Shown here in pieces: positions 26,096 through 35,216 of a DNA stretch of 64,000 nucleotides (positions are counted from its first letter, which is position 1; each line of letters starts with the position of its first letter). Under the pieces are notes generated by a model. The model was not told where the DNA came from, did no database searches, and was given only the letters and a program-made list of their open reading frames with translations. The stretch comes from Bacilli bacterium (GTDB lineage Bacteria; Bacillota_I; Bacilli_A; RFN20; CAG-631), in contig CAAEBM010000056.1 of the NCBI GenBank assembly GCA_900754115.1, positions 1 through 64,000 of the forward strand, read 5' to 3'. The translations under genes and the position numbers were made by a program.

Positions 26096-26773
26096 ATGGA
26101 AGATGTATCAAAAAGGGTGTTATTGTTGGTAGAAGATAATCGAAATTTACTAAAACAAATGGAAGATTATTTTTTAAGTCTAGAAAATGAAGTGTATACT
26201 GCTACATCTTTAACAGAAGCAAAAAGACTCGTTGAAAACATTCATTTTGATGCGATTATATTAGATTTAATATTACCTGATGGTTCGGGTTTGGATTTAT
26301 TAAAAGATAGGCGATTACCTCCAGTCATTGTTTTATCTGATTTAAGCGATGAAAAAGATATTTTAGCTGGTTTTAAAAACGGAATTGCCGATTATATTGT
26401 TAAACCTTGTTCCATGCTTTTATTAAAAACGCGTCTTTCACTCAGACTTTTACCTTTAGAAAAAGCGATTATTGAAAGTAGAGGAATACAAATCAATGTT
26501 CGATATCGCAGTGTAACTTACAAACAAAAAGAAATTCATTTAACAAGTAGTGAATTTAATATCTTACATTTTTTAATGACGCATCCAAATCAATTTTTTT
26601 TGGCCAATGAAATCTATGAACAAGTTTGGAAATCCAAAAGTTTAAACACGACAACAATAAAGCGTCATTTATCTACTTTAAGAAGAAAAATGATAGAAGT
26701 GGAACCGACAAAAACCTTTATTTTAACGCAATTTGGAAATGGATATGCCTTTATTTCAGAGGAGAAAATATGA
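26096..26773 (+). CDS. OmpR/PhoB-family response regulator, 225 aa
   Basis: The receiver domain (residues 10-118) has acidic residues in LLVEDNR, phospho-acceptor Asp57 in LDLILPDGSG, and the conserved Lys in YIVKP. The C-terminal winged helix (about residues 128-222) shows the family pattern LTSSEFNILHFLMTHPNQFF...IYEQVW and TTTIKRHLSTLRRKM...GNGYAF. GAGAGG precedes ATG 26096. Its stop overlaps the kinase start. Tandem repeats ahead of its own promoter suggest autoregulation. The neighbours malQ and GH13 make alpha-glucan metabolism a candidate target. Confidence 0.9.
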   Translation: MEDVSKRVLLLVEDNRNLLKQMEDYFLSLENEVYTATSLTEAKRLVENIHFDAIILDLILPDGSGLDLLKDRRLPPVIVLSDLSDEKDILAGFKNGIADYIVKPCSMLLLKTRLSLRLLPLEKAIIESRGIQINVRYRSVTYKQKEIHLTSSEFNILHFLMTHPNQFFLANEIYEQVWKSKSLNTTTIKRHLSTLRRKMIEVEPTKTFILTQFGNGYAFISEEKI

Positions 26774-28701
26774 AAAAGAATCATTTCTTTTTTTCCCTTT
26801 TACTCGTTTTTTTTATTTTGTCTTTATTGGCCATTCCCATTTTTATCAAAATACAGCATTTGTCTTTACAAACTTTACCTACTTATTCGATAACGAACGC
26901 TGAAAATGATTTAATATCAGCCGTTAAAATCGAAGACATTGAAAAATATCATCAAATAGATTCTTATAATTTATTTTTAGATAGTGATAAAATAAAAGAT
27001 AATAAACAAAATACAAAAGATGCAGGGACCATTGCAATCGTTTTATTAAATTTAGATCCTTTAGATGAACAATTTGAACAAAAAGCGAATTCCTTAAAAC
27101 CTTTTTTGCAAAAAGATAATCAATGGCATTTCACACTTTATTTACCTCCTATTTTTGTTTCAAGTAGAGTTTATTTAAATGATGTATTAATTGCTTCTAA
27201 TACTTTAAAAAATCAAGTTGCACAACCCCTTTTTATTGACTTGCCTTTTTCTACTTTCAAAGAAGAATTACTCCATCAACCAAGTTTGCAGAGAAATGTC
27301 ATCACTATTCACTTTGAATCACAAAATGTTGATTTTACAAAAGAAAATGGTACGTTGCTTGTCGGACTAGATGAAATGATTCGAGAAGTCATCAAAAGAG
27401 ATATCTTTTTTATTTATGCGGTCGTTTTAATTTCAATTTTTATTTTAGCTTTATTTATTTTTGTTTCTATTTTAAAAAGAACGCATCATTATTTGCCTCA
27501 AATTGTCGGTATCATCGGTATATTTTTATTATCAACCTCGTTATATGAACTTTATAATGGCACAAATATTCCCTTCTTTTGGATTGCTTTTTTTAAAAGT
27601 AGTTTTTTAATAGTCTGTTTAAGTGGCTGTATGGATTTATTTAAAGAAAAGAAAAACAAAGGAAAAAAATCTTTATTTATGGGATGTTATGCGTTTTTGT
27701 TTATTATCAGTTTTATTGTTGAATATTTTTATCTACAAACACTTATTTTAATTGTAGAAATCATTCAATTAATTATCGCTTTTGGCATTTTTATTATTGC
27801 TTTAATTCGCATTTATCTTCACCATAACCATAAACAATATTTGCAAATCATTTTAATGCCCTCCCTTGTTCTTTCTTTATGTATTCAAAAAAGTACCTTG
27901 ATTTATTTGTCCGCTTTTTTTTACTTTGCTTTGTTAATTTTGCTCATAATTGCCTTTTTAGGAATGAAAGAATTCATTTTATTAGAACAAACAAATCGAT
28001 ATTTGATGAACAATATGCAAGAAGAAGTCAAAATTCAAACTAAAAATTTACAAACACTAATTGAAGAAAAAGACACGATTCTTCGTTATGTCTCACATGA
28101 TATGAAAAAACCGATTCAAGGCATTCATAATGATTTAAAATTGTTAAAAATCAATCCAAATGATGAAAAACAATTCAAAGCATTTGAAGGAATTGCTTTA
28201 AAAAGTTCACAAATTGCTAAGAGTTTAGAAGATTTAGCAAAGTATGAAAAAAATAATTTTGTGCTTGAAGAATCACATAGTCTTTCTTGTAAAAAAATTA
28301 TTCAAACTGTTTATGAAGTGATGAAACCAGATTGTGATGCCAATGGAATAGAATTTAGTATTCACCCGTTAAACTTTAATATTTATGGAAAAGAAAACAA
28401 TCTCATTTCTATTTTAACCAACTTAGTTTTAAATGCCATTGAACATGCCAATTGTACAAAAATCATGATTCAATCTTTTAAAATTAAAGAAAAAGGATAT
28501 ATTGAAATCATAGATAATGGAAAAGGAATCAAAAATCAAGTCGATATTTTCCAACCATATTATTCTGAAAATCAAACAGATGAAAATCGAGGGTTAGGAT
28601 TATATATTTCTAAAAAATTTATTCAATCCATGGATGGCGATATCACTTATCGAAATGAAAATAATCATCTCATTTTTACTATCACTTTACCCTTGGCATA
28701 A
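26770..28701 (+). CDS. 7TM-type sensor histidine kinase, 643 aa
   Basis: An N-terminal helix (about residues 5-25) and an extracytoplasmic domain of about 180 residues are followed by seven or eight membrane helices (about 215-410), a coiled linker, the HisKA box YVSHDMKKPIQ with His443, and an ATPase domain with N box NLVLNAIEHA, G1 DNGKGI and G2 GLGLYI. The layout resembles 7TMR-DISM kinases, which sense small ligands or carbohydrates. ATG 26770 overlaps the regulator's stop (ATGA); the frame is open further upstream but has no start signal there. Confidence 0.9.
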   Translation: MKKNHFFFSLLLVFFILSLLAIPIFIKIQHLSLQTLPTYSITNAENDLISAVKIEDIEKYHQIDSYNLFLDSDKIKDNKQNTKDAGTIAIVLLNLDPLDEQFEQKANSLKPFLQKDNQWHFTLYLPPIFVSSRVYLNDVLIASNTLKNQVAQPLFIDLPFSTFKEELLHQPSLQRNVITIHFESQNVDFTKENGTLLVGLDEMIREVIKRDIFFIYAVVLISIFILALFIFVSILKRTHHYLPQIVGIIGIFLLSTSLYELYNGTNIPFFWIAFFKSSFLIVCLSGCMDLFKEKKNKGKKSLFMGCYAFLFIISFIVEYFYLQTLILIVEIIQLIIAFGIFIIALIRIYLHHNHKQYLQIILMPSLVLSLCIQKSTLIYLSAFFYFALLILLIIAFLGMKEFILLEQTNRYLMNNMQEEVKIQTKNLQTLIEEKDTILRYVSHDMKKPIQGIHNDLKLLKINPNDEKQFKAFEGIALKSSQIAKSLEDLAKYEKNNFVLEESHSLSCKKIIQTVYEVMKPDCDANGIEFSIHPLNFNIYGKENNLISILTNLVLNAIEHANCTKIMIQSFKIKEKGYIEIIDNGKGIKNQVDIFQPYYSENQTDENRGLGLYISKKFIQSMDGDITYRNENNHLIFTITLPLA

Positions 28702-28704
28702 TCA

Positions 28705-28733
28705 TTGCAATTTGTCTAAAAATTTGATATATT
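28705..28733 (+). promoter_or_regulatory. Promoter of the GH13 gene
   Basis: TTGCAA (28705-28710), 17-nt spacer, TATATT (28728-28733), 25 nt before the ATG. No catabolite (cre) site was recognised. Confidence 0.6.
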
Positions 28734-28758
28734 GATAACGTTGAAAAGAGGAATCAAT

Positions 28759-30384
28759 ATGCAAAAAAAATGGTGGCATGACAAAATTGTTTATCAAATT
28801 TATCCAATGAGTTTTGCCGATGCAAATAATGATGGCTATGGAGATTTAAAAGGAATTATTCAACATTTAGATGATTTAAAAGAATTGGGAGTAGATATTT
28901 TGTGGCTTACTCCTTTTTTTGCTTCCCCTATGGAAGATAATGGTTATGATGTGGCCGATTATTATCGCATTAATCCACTATTTGGAACGATGGAAGATAT
29001 GGATCAATTATTAGAAGAAACCAAAAAAAGAGACATGTATATCATGATGGATATTGTGGCAAACCACACTTCTAGTGCCCATCAATGGTTTCAAGAATCT
29101 AAAAAAAGCAAAGATAATCCTTATCGAGAATATTACATTTGGAATGACCAACCTTTATTTGATATGCATTCTACTTTTGGTGGTTCTGCGTGGGAATATG
29201 ATGCAACTACAAAGCAATATTATTTTCACGAATTTGGCATTGGTCAACCTGATTTAAATTGGGAAAATCCCAAAATTATGGATGAATTTGTAAATATTAT
29301 TAACTTTTGGATGAAAAAAGGCATCAGTGGCATTCGTTTTGATGTCATTCAACTCATTGGTAAAGAAATAGATAAAGATATTCATGCATATGGACCAACT
29401 TTACATCAAAAAGTGAAGGAATTAAATTTGCGCTCCTTTGGTCAATATGATGCTGTAACTGTTGGAGAGGCATGGGGAGATTTAGAAAAAGCGATTGAAT
29501 TTACCAATCCAGATCATCATGAATTAGACATGGTCTTTCAATTTGAATGCACGTCCTCTACCTGTGATTTTACACGCTATCATAAATTTACTCCCAAACC
29601 GATTAACATGAAATTGATTAAAGAAATTTTATGTAAATATCAAAATGGGCTAAATGATTTGTCTTGGAATGCCTTGTTTGTTGAAAATCACGACTTGGGT
29701 CGTTGTATCAATAAGTTTGGCAATGAAAAATATTATTTAGAATCAGCAAAAGCTATTGCGATTATGAATTACTTTTTAAAGGGAACTCCTTTTATCTATC
29801 AAGGTCAAGAAATTGGAATGACAAATATCGTTATGGATTCTATAGAAGAATATCGGGATATTGAAATTAAAGGATATTACCAAGAGTTAGTTCTTGATAA
29901 AAAAGTGTTAACGTATGAAGAATTTATGAAAGCTTGTTATCAAGAAGGGCGAGATAACAATCGTACACCAATTCAATGGGATGATAGTGTCAATGCAGGA
30001 TTTAATCAAGGAGCACCCACCTGGATTAAAGTGAACCCTAATTATAAAACAATTAATTTAAAAGCTGCCAAAAAAGATCAAAATTCCATTTATCATTTTT
30101 ATAAAAAATGGATTCAACTTAGAAAAAACGAAACTTATAAAAATACCTTTGTATATGGTAAATTTCAAGCTTATCTTCAAGAAAATGAAAACGTCTTTGT
30201 CTATACACGTCAAGATGAAAAGTATCGCATTGCCATTGTAGTCAACATGAACCAATTTAAAGAAACGATTACATTACCTTTTGAAATAAAAGAAGTACTT
30301 TTACAAAATTACGAAAAGGTTTCTTTTAATACAACGCAAACTCTTCGACCTTATGAAGCCTTTATTTATATTTGTAAAAATTAA
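28759..30384 (+). CDS. GH13 alpha-glucosidase / oligo-1,6-glucosidase-type enzyme, 541 aa
   Basis: Cytoplasmic hydrolase of short alpha-glucosides (no signal peptide). The (beta/alpha)8 barrel begins KWWHDKIVYQIYPMSFADANNDGYGDLKG. Conserved regions are DIVANHTS, GIRFDV with nucleophile Asp195, VGEAW with acid/base Glu237, and VENHD with Asp312. A C-terminal beta domain follows. The GEAW block is more like oligo-1,6- or dextran-glucosidase than trehalose-6-phosphate hydrolase, but specificity is not certain. The start at 28759 has AGAGGAA 6-7 nt upstream; an earlier in-frame start at 28732 lies inside the promoter. Confidence 0.88.
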   Translation: MQKKWWHDKIVYQIYPMSFADANNDGYGDLKGIIQHLDDLKELGVDILWLTPFFASPMEDNGYDVADYYRINPLFGTMEDMDQLLEETKKRDMYIMMDIVANHTSSAHQWFQESKKSKDNPYREYYIWNDQPLFDMHSTFGGSAWEYDATTKQYYFHEFGIGQPDLNWENPKIMDEFVNIINFWMKKGISGIRFDVIQLIGKEIDKDIHAYGPTLHQKVKELNLRSFGQYDAVTVGEAWGDLEKAIEFTNPDHHELDMVFQFECTSSTCDFTRYHKFTPKPINMKLIKEILCKYQNGLNDLSWNALFVENHDLGRCINKFGNEKYYLESAKAIAIMNYFLKGTPFIYQGQEIGMTNIVMDSIEEYRDIEIKGYYQELVLDKKVLTYEEFMKACYQEGRDNNRTPIQWDDSVNAGFNQGAPTWIKVNPNYKTINLKAAKKDQNSIYHFYKKWIQLRKNETYKNTFVYGKFQAYLQENENVFVYTRQDEKYRIAIVVNMNQFKETITLPFEIKEVLLQNYEKVSFNTTQTLRPYEAFIYICKN

Positions 30385-30410
30385 AAAATGTAGAACTTTC
30401 TACATTTTTT
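30383..30410 (+). terminator. Bidirectional terminator
   Basis: AAAAAATGTAGA / TCTACATTTTTT with a 4-nt loop between convergent genes (GH13 and the L,D-transpeptidase). Confidence 0.8.
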
Positions 30411-31220
30411 TTAATTAATCCAAATGGCTGTTTGCGTTGTAATGTTTTCATACAACCATTTGGCATTTTGAATTTCCATACGAATACAGCCATTAGAAAC
30501 TTTTTTTTGCATTGAAGTGTTTAAAATTTCACCATCTAAAGAATAAGGAACGGAATGCAATAAATATTGTCCACTATATTTTAACCAATAATAGCATTTA
30601 TAAAATTTTGCTTCGTTATAAAAGACTGGACCTTTATTTTCAATGATGTAATGCCCTCTTTTTGTAGGAGTAGAATTTTTACCTGTTGCACAAGGAAATT
30701 TTTTGATTAAAAAGTAATATCCATTTAGATTTTCAAAGGTAAAAATCATCTGTCTTTGAAGGTCAACAAATAAAAAAAGATCGGTTGCACTTTTTACTTT
30801 TAAATAATTGACATATAGTTCTATATATTCATCTGGCAAAGGTTCTAATGGGAAATTGTCTTCTTGATAAAGAATTTGAAGTTGATCTTGTTGCACCCAT
30901 ATATCAATATAGTCATTTTGAATGTGATAGCGTTTGCCATTTTTTTGATCTTCAATGATTTCTACTTGAATTTGAAAGGATTCTTCTTCAATAGAAACGG
31001 TTAAAAGAGCATAAATGATATCAGGAAGAATTTTACTATCAATTTCTTCAAATATAGTGGCTAAATATTCCATTTCATTGACAAAAGTGCCAAAATCGGG
31101 ACGTTGTTCAACAATTTGATCTGTTGAATAAAAAAAAGAGGGTGATATCGGTTTTTCTTTACAAGAAACCAAACAGTTTAAGGTTAGAATGAGGAATAAA
31201 CTATAAGCTTTCTTTTTCAC
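30411..31220 (-). CDS. YkuD L,D-transpeptidase lipoprotein, 269 aa
   Basis: The signal MKKKAYSLFLILTLNCLVSC has a lipobox ending LVSC, so the protein is probably lipid-anchored outside. The C-terminal YkuD domain (about residues 140-268) has LLHSVPYSLDG and VSNGCIRM; the usual SHGCVRM appears as SNGCIRM, with the catalytic Cys kept but the flanking His replaced by Asn. Such enzymes form 3-3 crosslinks in peptidoglycan or attach proteins. GTG 31220 is chosen for its GGTGAT site; TTG/GTG codons upstream are alternatives. It lies 50 nt behind the M42 peptidase, probably co-transcribed. Confidence 0.8.
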   Translation of the reverse strand: MKKKAYSLFLILTLNCLVSCKEKPISPSFFYSTDQIVEQRPDFGTFVNEMEYLATIFEEIDSKILPDIIYALLTVSIEEESFQIQVEIIEDQKNGKRYHIQNDYIDIWVQQDQLQILYQEDNFPLEPLPDEYIELYVNYLKVKSATDLFLFVDLQRQMIFTFENLNGYYFLIKKFPCATGKNSTPTKRGHYIIENKGPVFYNEAKFYKCYYWLKYSGQYLLHSVPYSLDGEILNTSMQKKVSNGCIRMEIQNAKWLYENITTQTAIWIN

Positions 31221-31270
31221 CAATATCACCAATTATAGTATTTGAAAAATCAACAATTTTATTCTTTGAA

Positions 31271-32350
31271 TTATTGTTTATCTTTTTTTATTTCTTCTAA
31301 GTCCGCAAACGTCAATTTTTTAATAAAGGCGGTTAAAAGTTTAACGGTTGCATCTAAATCATCTTCATGCACAATGGAACTATGAGAGTGGAAATAACGA
31401 CAAGGGATAGAAAGAGTCATATTGACAACACCATCGTAAACTTTATGGATTTCTCCACTATCGGTTCCACCAGCTGCTAATCCATCATAAGTAAAAGGAA
31501 TGTTTTCTTCTTTGCATATTTTTTCCATGTATTTGACTAATCCAGTATGTGCAATGACACTGTGGTCATATAAACTTAAAGCGACTCCTGTTCCTAATTT
31601 GGCTTGTCCATCTTGAATGGTAGGCAAGTCATAACACATCGTCACGTCAATGGCAATTGCTACATCTGGATGAATCATTTGGGCGACAGTTTTTGCACCT
31701 CTAAGTCCAACTTCTTCTTGCACAGTTGCGGCTCCATAAACAATATTAGGATGCTCTTGATTTTTTAAATTGTCTAAAGTTTCAATAATTGCGGCCACAG
31801 CAATGCGGTCATCCCATGCTTTTCCATATAGATATTTTGGATTATTCATTCTTCTAAATTCTGAAAGTGGACAAATCGGGTCTCCTACTTGCACTCCTAA
31901 ATCTTCAACTTCTTTTTTACTTGCAACTCCTAAATCAATATATAAATCTTTTGCTTCTTTTACTTTGTTTCTTGCTTCAGGACCCATTCCATGTGGAGGT
32001 TCGGCACCAAATACACCAAAGATTTTTTTACCTTCTCGTGTAGTAATCATTACTTTTTGTGCTAAGATGACATGAGCCCACCAACCACCTAAGGGATGAA
32101 CGCGAATATAACCATTTTCATCAATAGATTTTACGATAAAACCGACTTCATCGATATGGCCAGTGAGTAAAATTTTGGGACCATTTTCATTTCCAACTTG
32201 TTTTCCAACGATCGATCCTAAATTGTCGTATTGGATTTCATCACAAGATTCTAAAAAATACTTTTTAACGACTCTGGTCGCTTCTTTTTCAAACCCAGAT
32301 ACGCCATGAACTTCACTAATTTCTTTTAATAATACATCTTTATTCATCAT
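31271..32350 (-). CDS. M42 family metallo-aminopeptidase, 359 aa
   Basis: Co-catalytic zinc aminopeptidase of the glutamyl/tetrahedral (TET) peptidase family, active in the cytoplasm on peptides. Ligand motifs are visible in order: LTGHIDEVGF (His/Asp), WDDRIAV (bridging Asp), QEEVGLRGA (Glu pair), AIDVT (Asp), GGTDSGEIH, and a C-terminal PCRYFHSHSSI (His). GGAGAGG precedes ATG 32350. A paralogue is at 60.4 kb, which suggests complementary specificities. It is separated from rpsO by a terminator hairpin. Confidence 0.92.
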   Translation of the reverse strand: MMNKDVLLKEISEVHGVSGFEKEATRVVKKYFLESCDEIQYDNLGSIVGKQVGNENGPKILLTGHIDEVGFIVKSIDENGYIRVHPLGGWWAHVILAQKVMITTREGKKIFGVFGAEPPHGMGPEARNKVKEAKDLYIDLGVASKKEVEDLGVQVGDPICPLSEFRRMNNPKYLYGKAWDDRIAVAAIIETLDNLKNQEHPNIVYGAATVQEEVGLRGAKTVAQMIHPDVAIAIDVTMCYDLPTIQDGQAKLGTGVALSLYDHSVIAHTGLVKYMEKICKEENIPFTYDGLAAGGTDSGEIHKVYDGVVNMTLSIPCRYFHSHSSIVHEDDLDATVKLLTAFIKKLTFADLEEIKKDKQ

Positions 32351-32372
32351 AATCCTCTCCTTTTTTGCAAAA

Positions 32373-32393
32373 AAACTGGGAGTGCCCCAGTTT
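32373..32393 (-). terminator. Terminator between rpsO and the M42 peptidase
   Basis: AAACTGGG / CCCAGTTT, 8-bp GC-containing stem with a 5-nt loop and a T7 run on the minus strand, immediately after the rpsO stop. Partial read-through could feed the downstream genes. Confidence 0.75.
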
Positions 32394-32394
32394 A

Positions 32395-32667
32395 TTAAAT
32401 ATTATCTCTAATTTTTAATTTTTCGATTAAAGATACGTAAGATGTATAGTTGTTGCTCTTTAAATAAACTAATAAGCCGCGTCTTTTACCGACTAATTTT
32501 AAAAGTCCACGTCTAGAATGATGGTCGTTTTTGTGTTCTTTTAAGTGTTCCGTTAAATAGTTAATACGAGCACTTAAAATTGCAATTTGAACTTCAGGAG
32601 AACCTGAATCGGTTTCAGTCTTTCCGTAGGTTTTTACAATTTCGGCTACTTGTTCTTTTGTTAACAT
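32395..32667 (-). CDS. rpsO: 30S ribosomal protein S15
   Basis: 90 aa with the S15 signature TDSGSPEVQIAILSARINYLTEHLKEHKNDHHSRRGL and a KRRGLLVYL core. It binds the central domain of 16S rRNA early in 30S assembly. AAGGAGG lies 8 nt before ATG 32667; the frame stays open upstream through the leader but has no start signals. A conserved-looking leader precedes it. Confidence 0.97.
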   Translation of the reverse strand: MLTKEQVAEIVKTYGKTETDSGSPEVQIAILSARINYLTEHLKEHKNDHHSRRGLLKLVGKRRGLLVYLKSNNYTSYVSLIEKLKIRDNI

Positions 32668-32746
32668 TCTTTTTCCTCCTTTTTTTATTTCAGCACAAAC
32701 CAAGAATACAATCGGAGATTTTGTAATCTTCGTAAGTGTCATCACC
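32668..32746 (-). ncRNA. Putative S15 autoregulatory leader of rpsO
   Basis: A leader of about 75 nt lies between the promoter and the rpsO ribosome binding site. It contains a short hairpin (AGATT-ACAA-AATCT, near 32715-32730) and a following stretch that could pair with the Shine-Dalgarno region. Firmicute rpsO leaders are known to bind S15 and repress translation. I infer this from position and length, not from a matched covariance model. Confidence 0.45.
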
Positions 32747-32752
32747 ATTATA
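32747..32752 (-). promoter_or_regulatory. -10 element of rpsO
   Basis: TATAAT on the minus strand, preceded by TG (TGTTATAAT, extended -10). It lies in the 3' flank of the flavin reductase gene. Confidence 0.55.
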
Positions 32753-32761
32753 ACATTTTTT

Positions 32762-33340
32762 TTATTTTTCGCAATCTTTTTGTTGCTTAATTTTTAAACC
32801 ATCTTGAAAAGCATGGCCTACTTTTTTTCCTAATTGAATGTAATGATGGGAAACAGCATCATAAGTGATAGGTTTTAATTTGTCGACATCAATTTTTCCT
32901 TCCGTTAAAATCGATTCATCTGCAGAAACATTGACGATTTTAGCAATCATGATGTCTGTTTTTTCATCAAAGGATTCCATTTCACATTCTAATGTCAAAG
33001 GAAGTTCTTGAATAAGTGGCGCATCGACAAATTCACTTTTGATTATTGTCCAACCTGTATTTTTAAGTTTGTCTTTTACATCATTTGCTGAAACAATTCC
33101 GACATAATCACAAGCAACGACATTTTCTGTATTGGCCATAGAAATAGTCAAAGCTTTACGTTTTAAAATATTTTTGACGGTTTTGTGCTCTGCACTTAAA
33201 CATAAAAAGACTTTTTGGTAATCACAAATTCCACCCCATGCCGCATTCATGGCATCAGGAATACCATTTTCATCATAACTGCCAATGATAAAAACGGGTT
33301 GGGGATAAAGATAGGTGTTTGCTTTAAAATTTTTTCTCAT
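32762..33340 (-). CDS. Flavin reductase family protein (FMN-binding split barrel), 192 aa
   Basis: The start MRKNFKANTYLYPQPVFIIGSYDENGIPDAMNAAWGG is typical of the flavin reductase/high-molecular-weight rubredoxin-like FMN-binding family. SAEHKTVKNILKRKALTISMA supplies the usual FMN-contact loop. The substrate is unknown; many relatives reduce flavin or act with oxygen-defence proteins in anaerobes. The start at 33340 is preferred because AAAGG is 8-9 nt upstream; ATG 33349 overlaps the ribF stop and sits on that site. Confidence 0.8.
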   Translation of the reverse strand: MRKNFKANTYLYPQPVFIIGSYDENGIPDAMNAAWGGICDYQKVFLCLSAEHKTVKNILKRKALTISMANTENVVACDYVGIVSANDVKDKLKNTGWTIIKSEFVDAPLIQELPLTLECEMESFDEKTDIMIAKIVNVSADESILTEGKIDVDKLKPITYDAVSHHYIQLGKKVGHAFQDGLKIKQQKDCEK

Positions 33341-33345
33341 GTGTC

Positions 33346-34257
33346 TCATCCTTTCAAAGTCCAGTTTCCATAAGCTAAACTTATTTTATCTTCTTTTAAT
33401 TGTTTTTTCAAGGCTGCTAAATTTTGAAATTTCATCTCTGGTCGATGAAAATATAAGAAAGTGACATGTAACATTTGTCCATAGATATCTTGATTGAAGT
33501 TTAAAAGGTGTACTTCTATTTTTTGACTTTGATCATGGTCAATTGTTGGATTGGTTCCAACATTAATCATTGCTTTATAGGTTTGGTTTTGATATTGAGC
33601 ATAGCCAAAATAAACGCCTTGTTTTAAATAAAGAGGGTATTTGATTTGCAAATTTGCAGTTTTACAATCTAACGTTCTTCCTAGTTCTTTACCATGTAAT
33701 ACTATAGAATCAAGACTAAAGGGAAAATATAAATACTGATTGGCTTGTGTGATTTTTCCTTGGGCAAATAATTGTTTAATAAAAGAAGAAGATATTTTTT
33801 GATTTTGATCTAAAACATCATCAATTTGTTCGACAGGAATGAATGGGTTTAAATCCTTTCCCTTTTTTAAATCCTTGCCAAAGGTAAAATCATTTCCACA
33901 AAATATGCGACAAACTTTCAAAGGGAGAAGAATTTTAAAAATAAACTCCTCCCCTTTTAAATTTAAAATCGCACTGGAATTTTTTATAATATAAACTACT
34001 TCAATTCCTAATTGCAAAAAGGCTTCTAGTTTTTTTTCTTGTTGACATAAAGGAGTCGTCTTTTTTAAAAAGAAATTGCAATCATCTGAAAAAGTGATAA
34101 CAATGGCTTGTTTATGATCTTTTTTTGCCTTTGCGACACATTGTTTTATAATTTTTTGATGTCCGATATGAACGCCATCAAAAAAACCAATGCAACAATA
34201 GCTTTCTAAAGCATTATGAAAAAAGTCTTGAATTTGATTAATGAAGATGGTTTTCAT
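33346..34257 (-). CDS. ribF: Bifunctional riboflavin kinase / FAD synthetase
   Basis: Makes FMN and FAD from riboflavin. The N-terminal adenylyltransferase domain has GFFDGVHIGHQ (residues 23-33, with the H-x-G-H motif) and FGNDFTFGKD-like contacts (FCGNDFTFGKDLKKGKDL). The C-terminal kinase domain has YPLYLKQGVYFGYA, MINVGTNPTID and VHLLNFNQDIYGQ. 303 aa. AAGGGG is correctly spaced for ATG 34257; a GTG 18 nt upstream is not. It overlaps the truB end by 20 nt, the conserved truB-ribF pair. Confidence 0.94.
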   Translation of the reverse strand: MKTIFINQIQDFFHNALESYCCIGFFDGVHIGHQKIIKQCVAKAKKDHKQAIVITFSDDCNFFLKKTTPLCQQEKKLEAFLQLGIEVVYIIKNSSAILNLKGEEFIFKILLPLKVCRIFCGNDFTFGKDLKKGKDLNPFIPVEQIDDVLDQNQKISSSFIKQLFAQGKITQANQYLYFPFSLDSIVLHGKELGRTLDCKTANLQIKYPLYLKQGVYFGYAQYQNQTYKAMINVGTNPTIDHDQSQKIEVHLLNFNQDIYGQMLHVTFLYFHRPEMKFQNLAALKKQLKEDKISLAYGNWTLKG

Positions 34258-35098
34258 AATAAAATCCCCTTGCACAAGTATAATAATGTGTTTTTTCTTT
34301 TTTATAAATAGCTAAAGCATTTTTCTTTTCATCTACCCATAAAATAAAGTTTTCGTCACTTTCATAATTGATGGGTTTTCCATCTTTGATTTGTAAAAAT
34401 AATTCTTTAGAAGGTTGTGCACAAAAAAAAGGAACGGCTTGATAAATAGGAAGGAAGTGAACGAGTTGTAATTGATTTAAGAATTGGGCTTGACTGAGGT
34501 CAAAATGACCAATATTAGTACGAGTTAAAGCTGTTAAATGACCAAGCATATTTAATTTTTTAGCGATTTCTTCACCTAATACTCGAACATAGGTCCCTTT
34601 AGAACAGACGACTTTGAATTGAATCCAATCTTTTTTAAAATCAATAAGTTGCAGTTTATCAATTTGTATTTCTCTGGCTTTTCGTTCAATTTGCACGTTT
34701 TGACGGGCCAATTCATATAATTTTTTGCCATTTACTTTGATTGCACTATACATGGGTGGAATTTGCTTTTGTTTTCCTAAAAAAGAGTGAAAAACCTCTT
34801 CAATTTGTTCTTGAGTAAAAGGTAATATAGGTTGTGTGTTTACAATTTCTCCCGTTTTATCTAAAGTCGAAGTTTGACTTCCTAGTTTTAAAGTGGCAAT
34901 ATAAGTCTTTTTTTCAAATTCTAAATAAGGTAAAATTTTTGTTCCTTGATTTATACCAAGAATTAATAACCCTGTAGCAAAAGGATCTAAAGTTCCACAA
35001 TGACCTACTTTTTTTACACCAAGTTTCTTTTTGACAATTTGACAGACATCTTGACTAGTGTAACCTTCTTCTTTATGAATTAATACAATTCCATCCAT
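34238..35098 (-). CDS. truB: tRNA pseudouridine(55) synthase
   Basis: Forms the T-loop pseudouridine in tRNAs. Signature blocks are MDGIVLIHKEEGYTSQDV, KKVGHCGTLDPFATGLLI (catalytic Asp in GTLDP), KTYIATLKLG, QIPPMYSAIKVNGKKLYELAR and CSKGTYVRVLGEEI. 286 aa. AGAAAGGA is 8-9 nt from ATG 35098; the nearer ATG at 35107 abuts it. It has its own promoter and starts the truB-ribF-flavin reductase run. Confidence 0.95.
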   Translation of the reverse strand: MDGIVLIHKEEGYTSQDVCQIVKKKLGVKKVGHCGTLDPFATGLLILGINQGTKILPYLEFEKKTYIATLKLGSQTSTLDKTGEIVNTQPILPFTQEQIEEVFHSFLGKQKQIPPMYSAIKVNGKKLYELARQNVQIERKAREIQIDKLQLIDFKKDWIQFKVVCSKGTYVRVLGEEIAKKLNMLGHLTALTRTNIGHFDLSQAQFLNQLQLVHFLPIYQAVPFFCAQPSKELFLQIKDGKPINYESDENFILWVDEKKNALAIYKKEKTHYYTCARGFYYENHLH

Positions 35099-35119
35099 GG
35101 TCTTCATCCTTTCTTTTTT

Positions 35120-35148
35120 ATTATAAAGCAATTTTATGATTTTGCCAA
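35120..35148 (-). promoter_or_regulatory. Promoter of truB-ribF
   Basis: Minus strand TTGGCA (complement of 35143-35148), 17-nt spacer, TATAAT (complement of 35120-35125), 21 nt upstream of the start codon. Confidence 0.7.
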
Positions 35149-35189
35149 TGAAGGGAAAAGGAAAAATTCCCTTTTTTTTCTGTTTTTGA

Positions 35190-35195
35190 TATAAT
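35190..35195 (+). promoter_or_regulatory. -10 element of the TtcA-like gene
   Basis: TATAAT (35190-35195), 21 nt before ATG 35217 and divergent from the truB promoter. No convincing -35. Confidence 0.45.
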
Positions 35196-35216
35196 AAAAA
35201 ACCAGAGGTGTTGAAG

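Noticed and set aside
26626..26769. Upstream extension of the histidine kinase frame
   Set aside because: Overlaps the winged-helix coding region of the regulator; the ATGA overlap at 26770 with the following membrane helix is the natural start.
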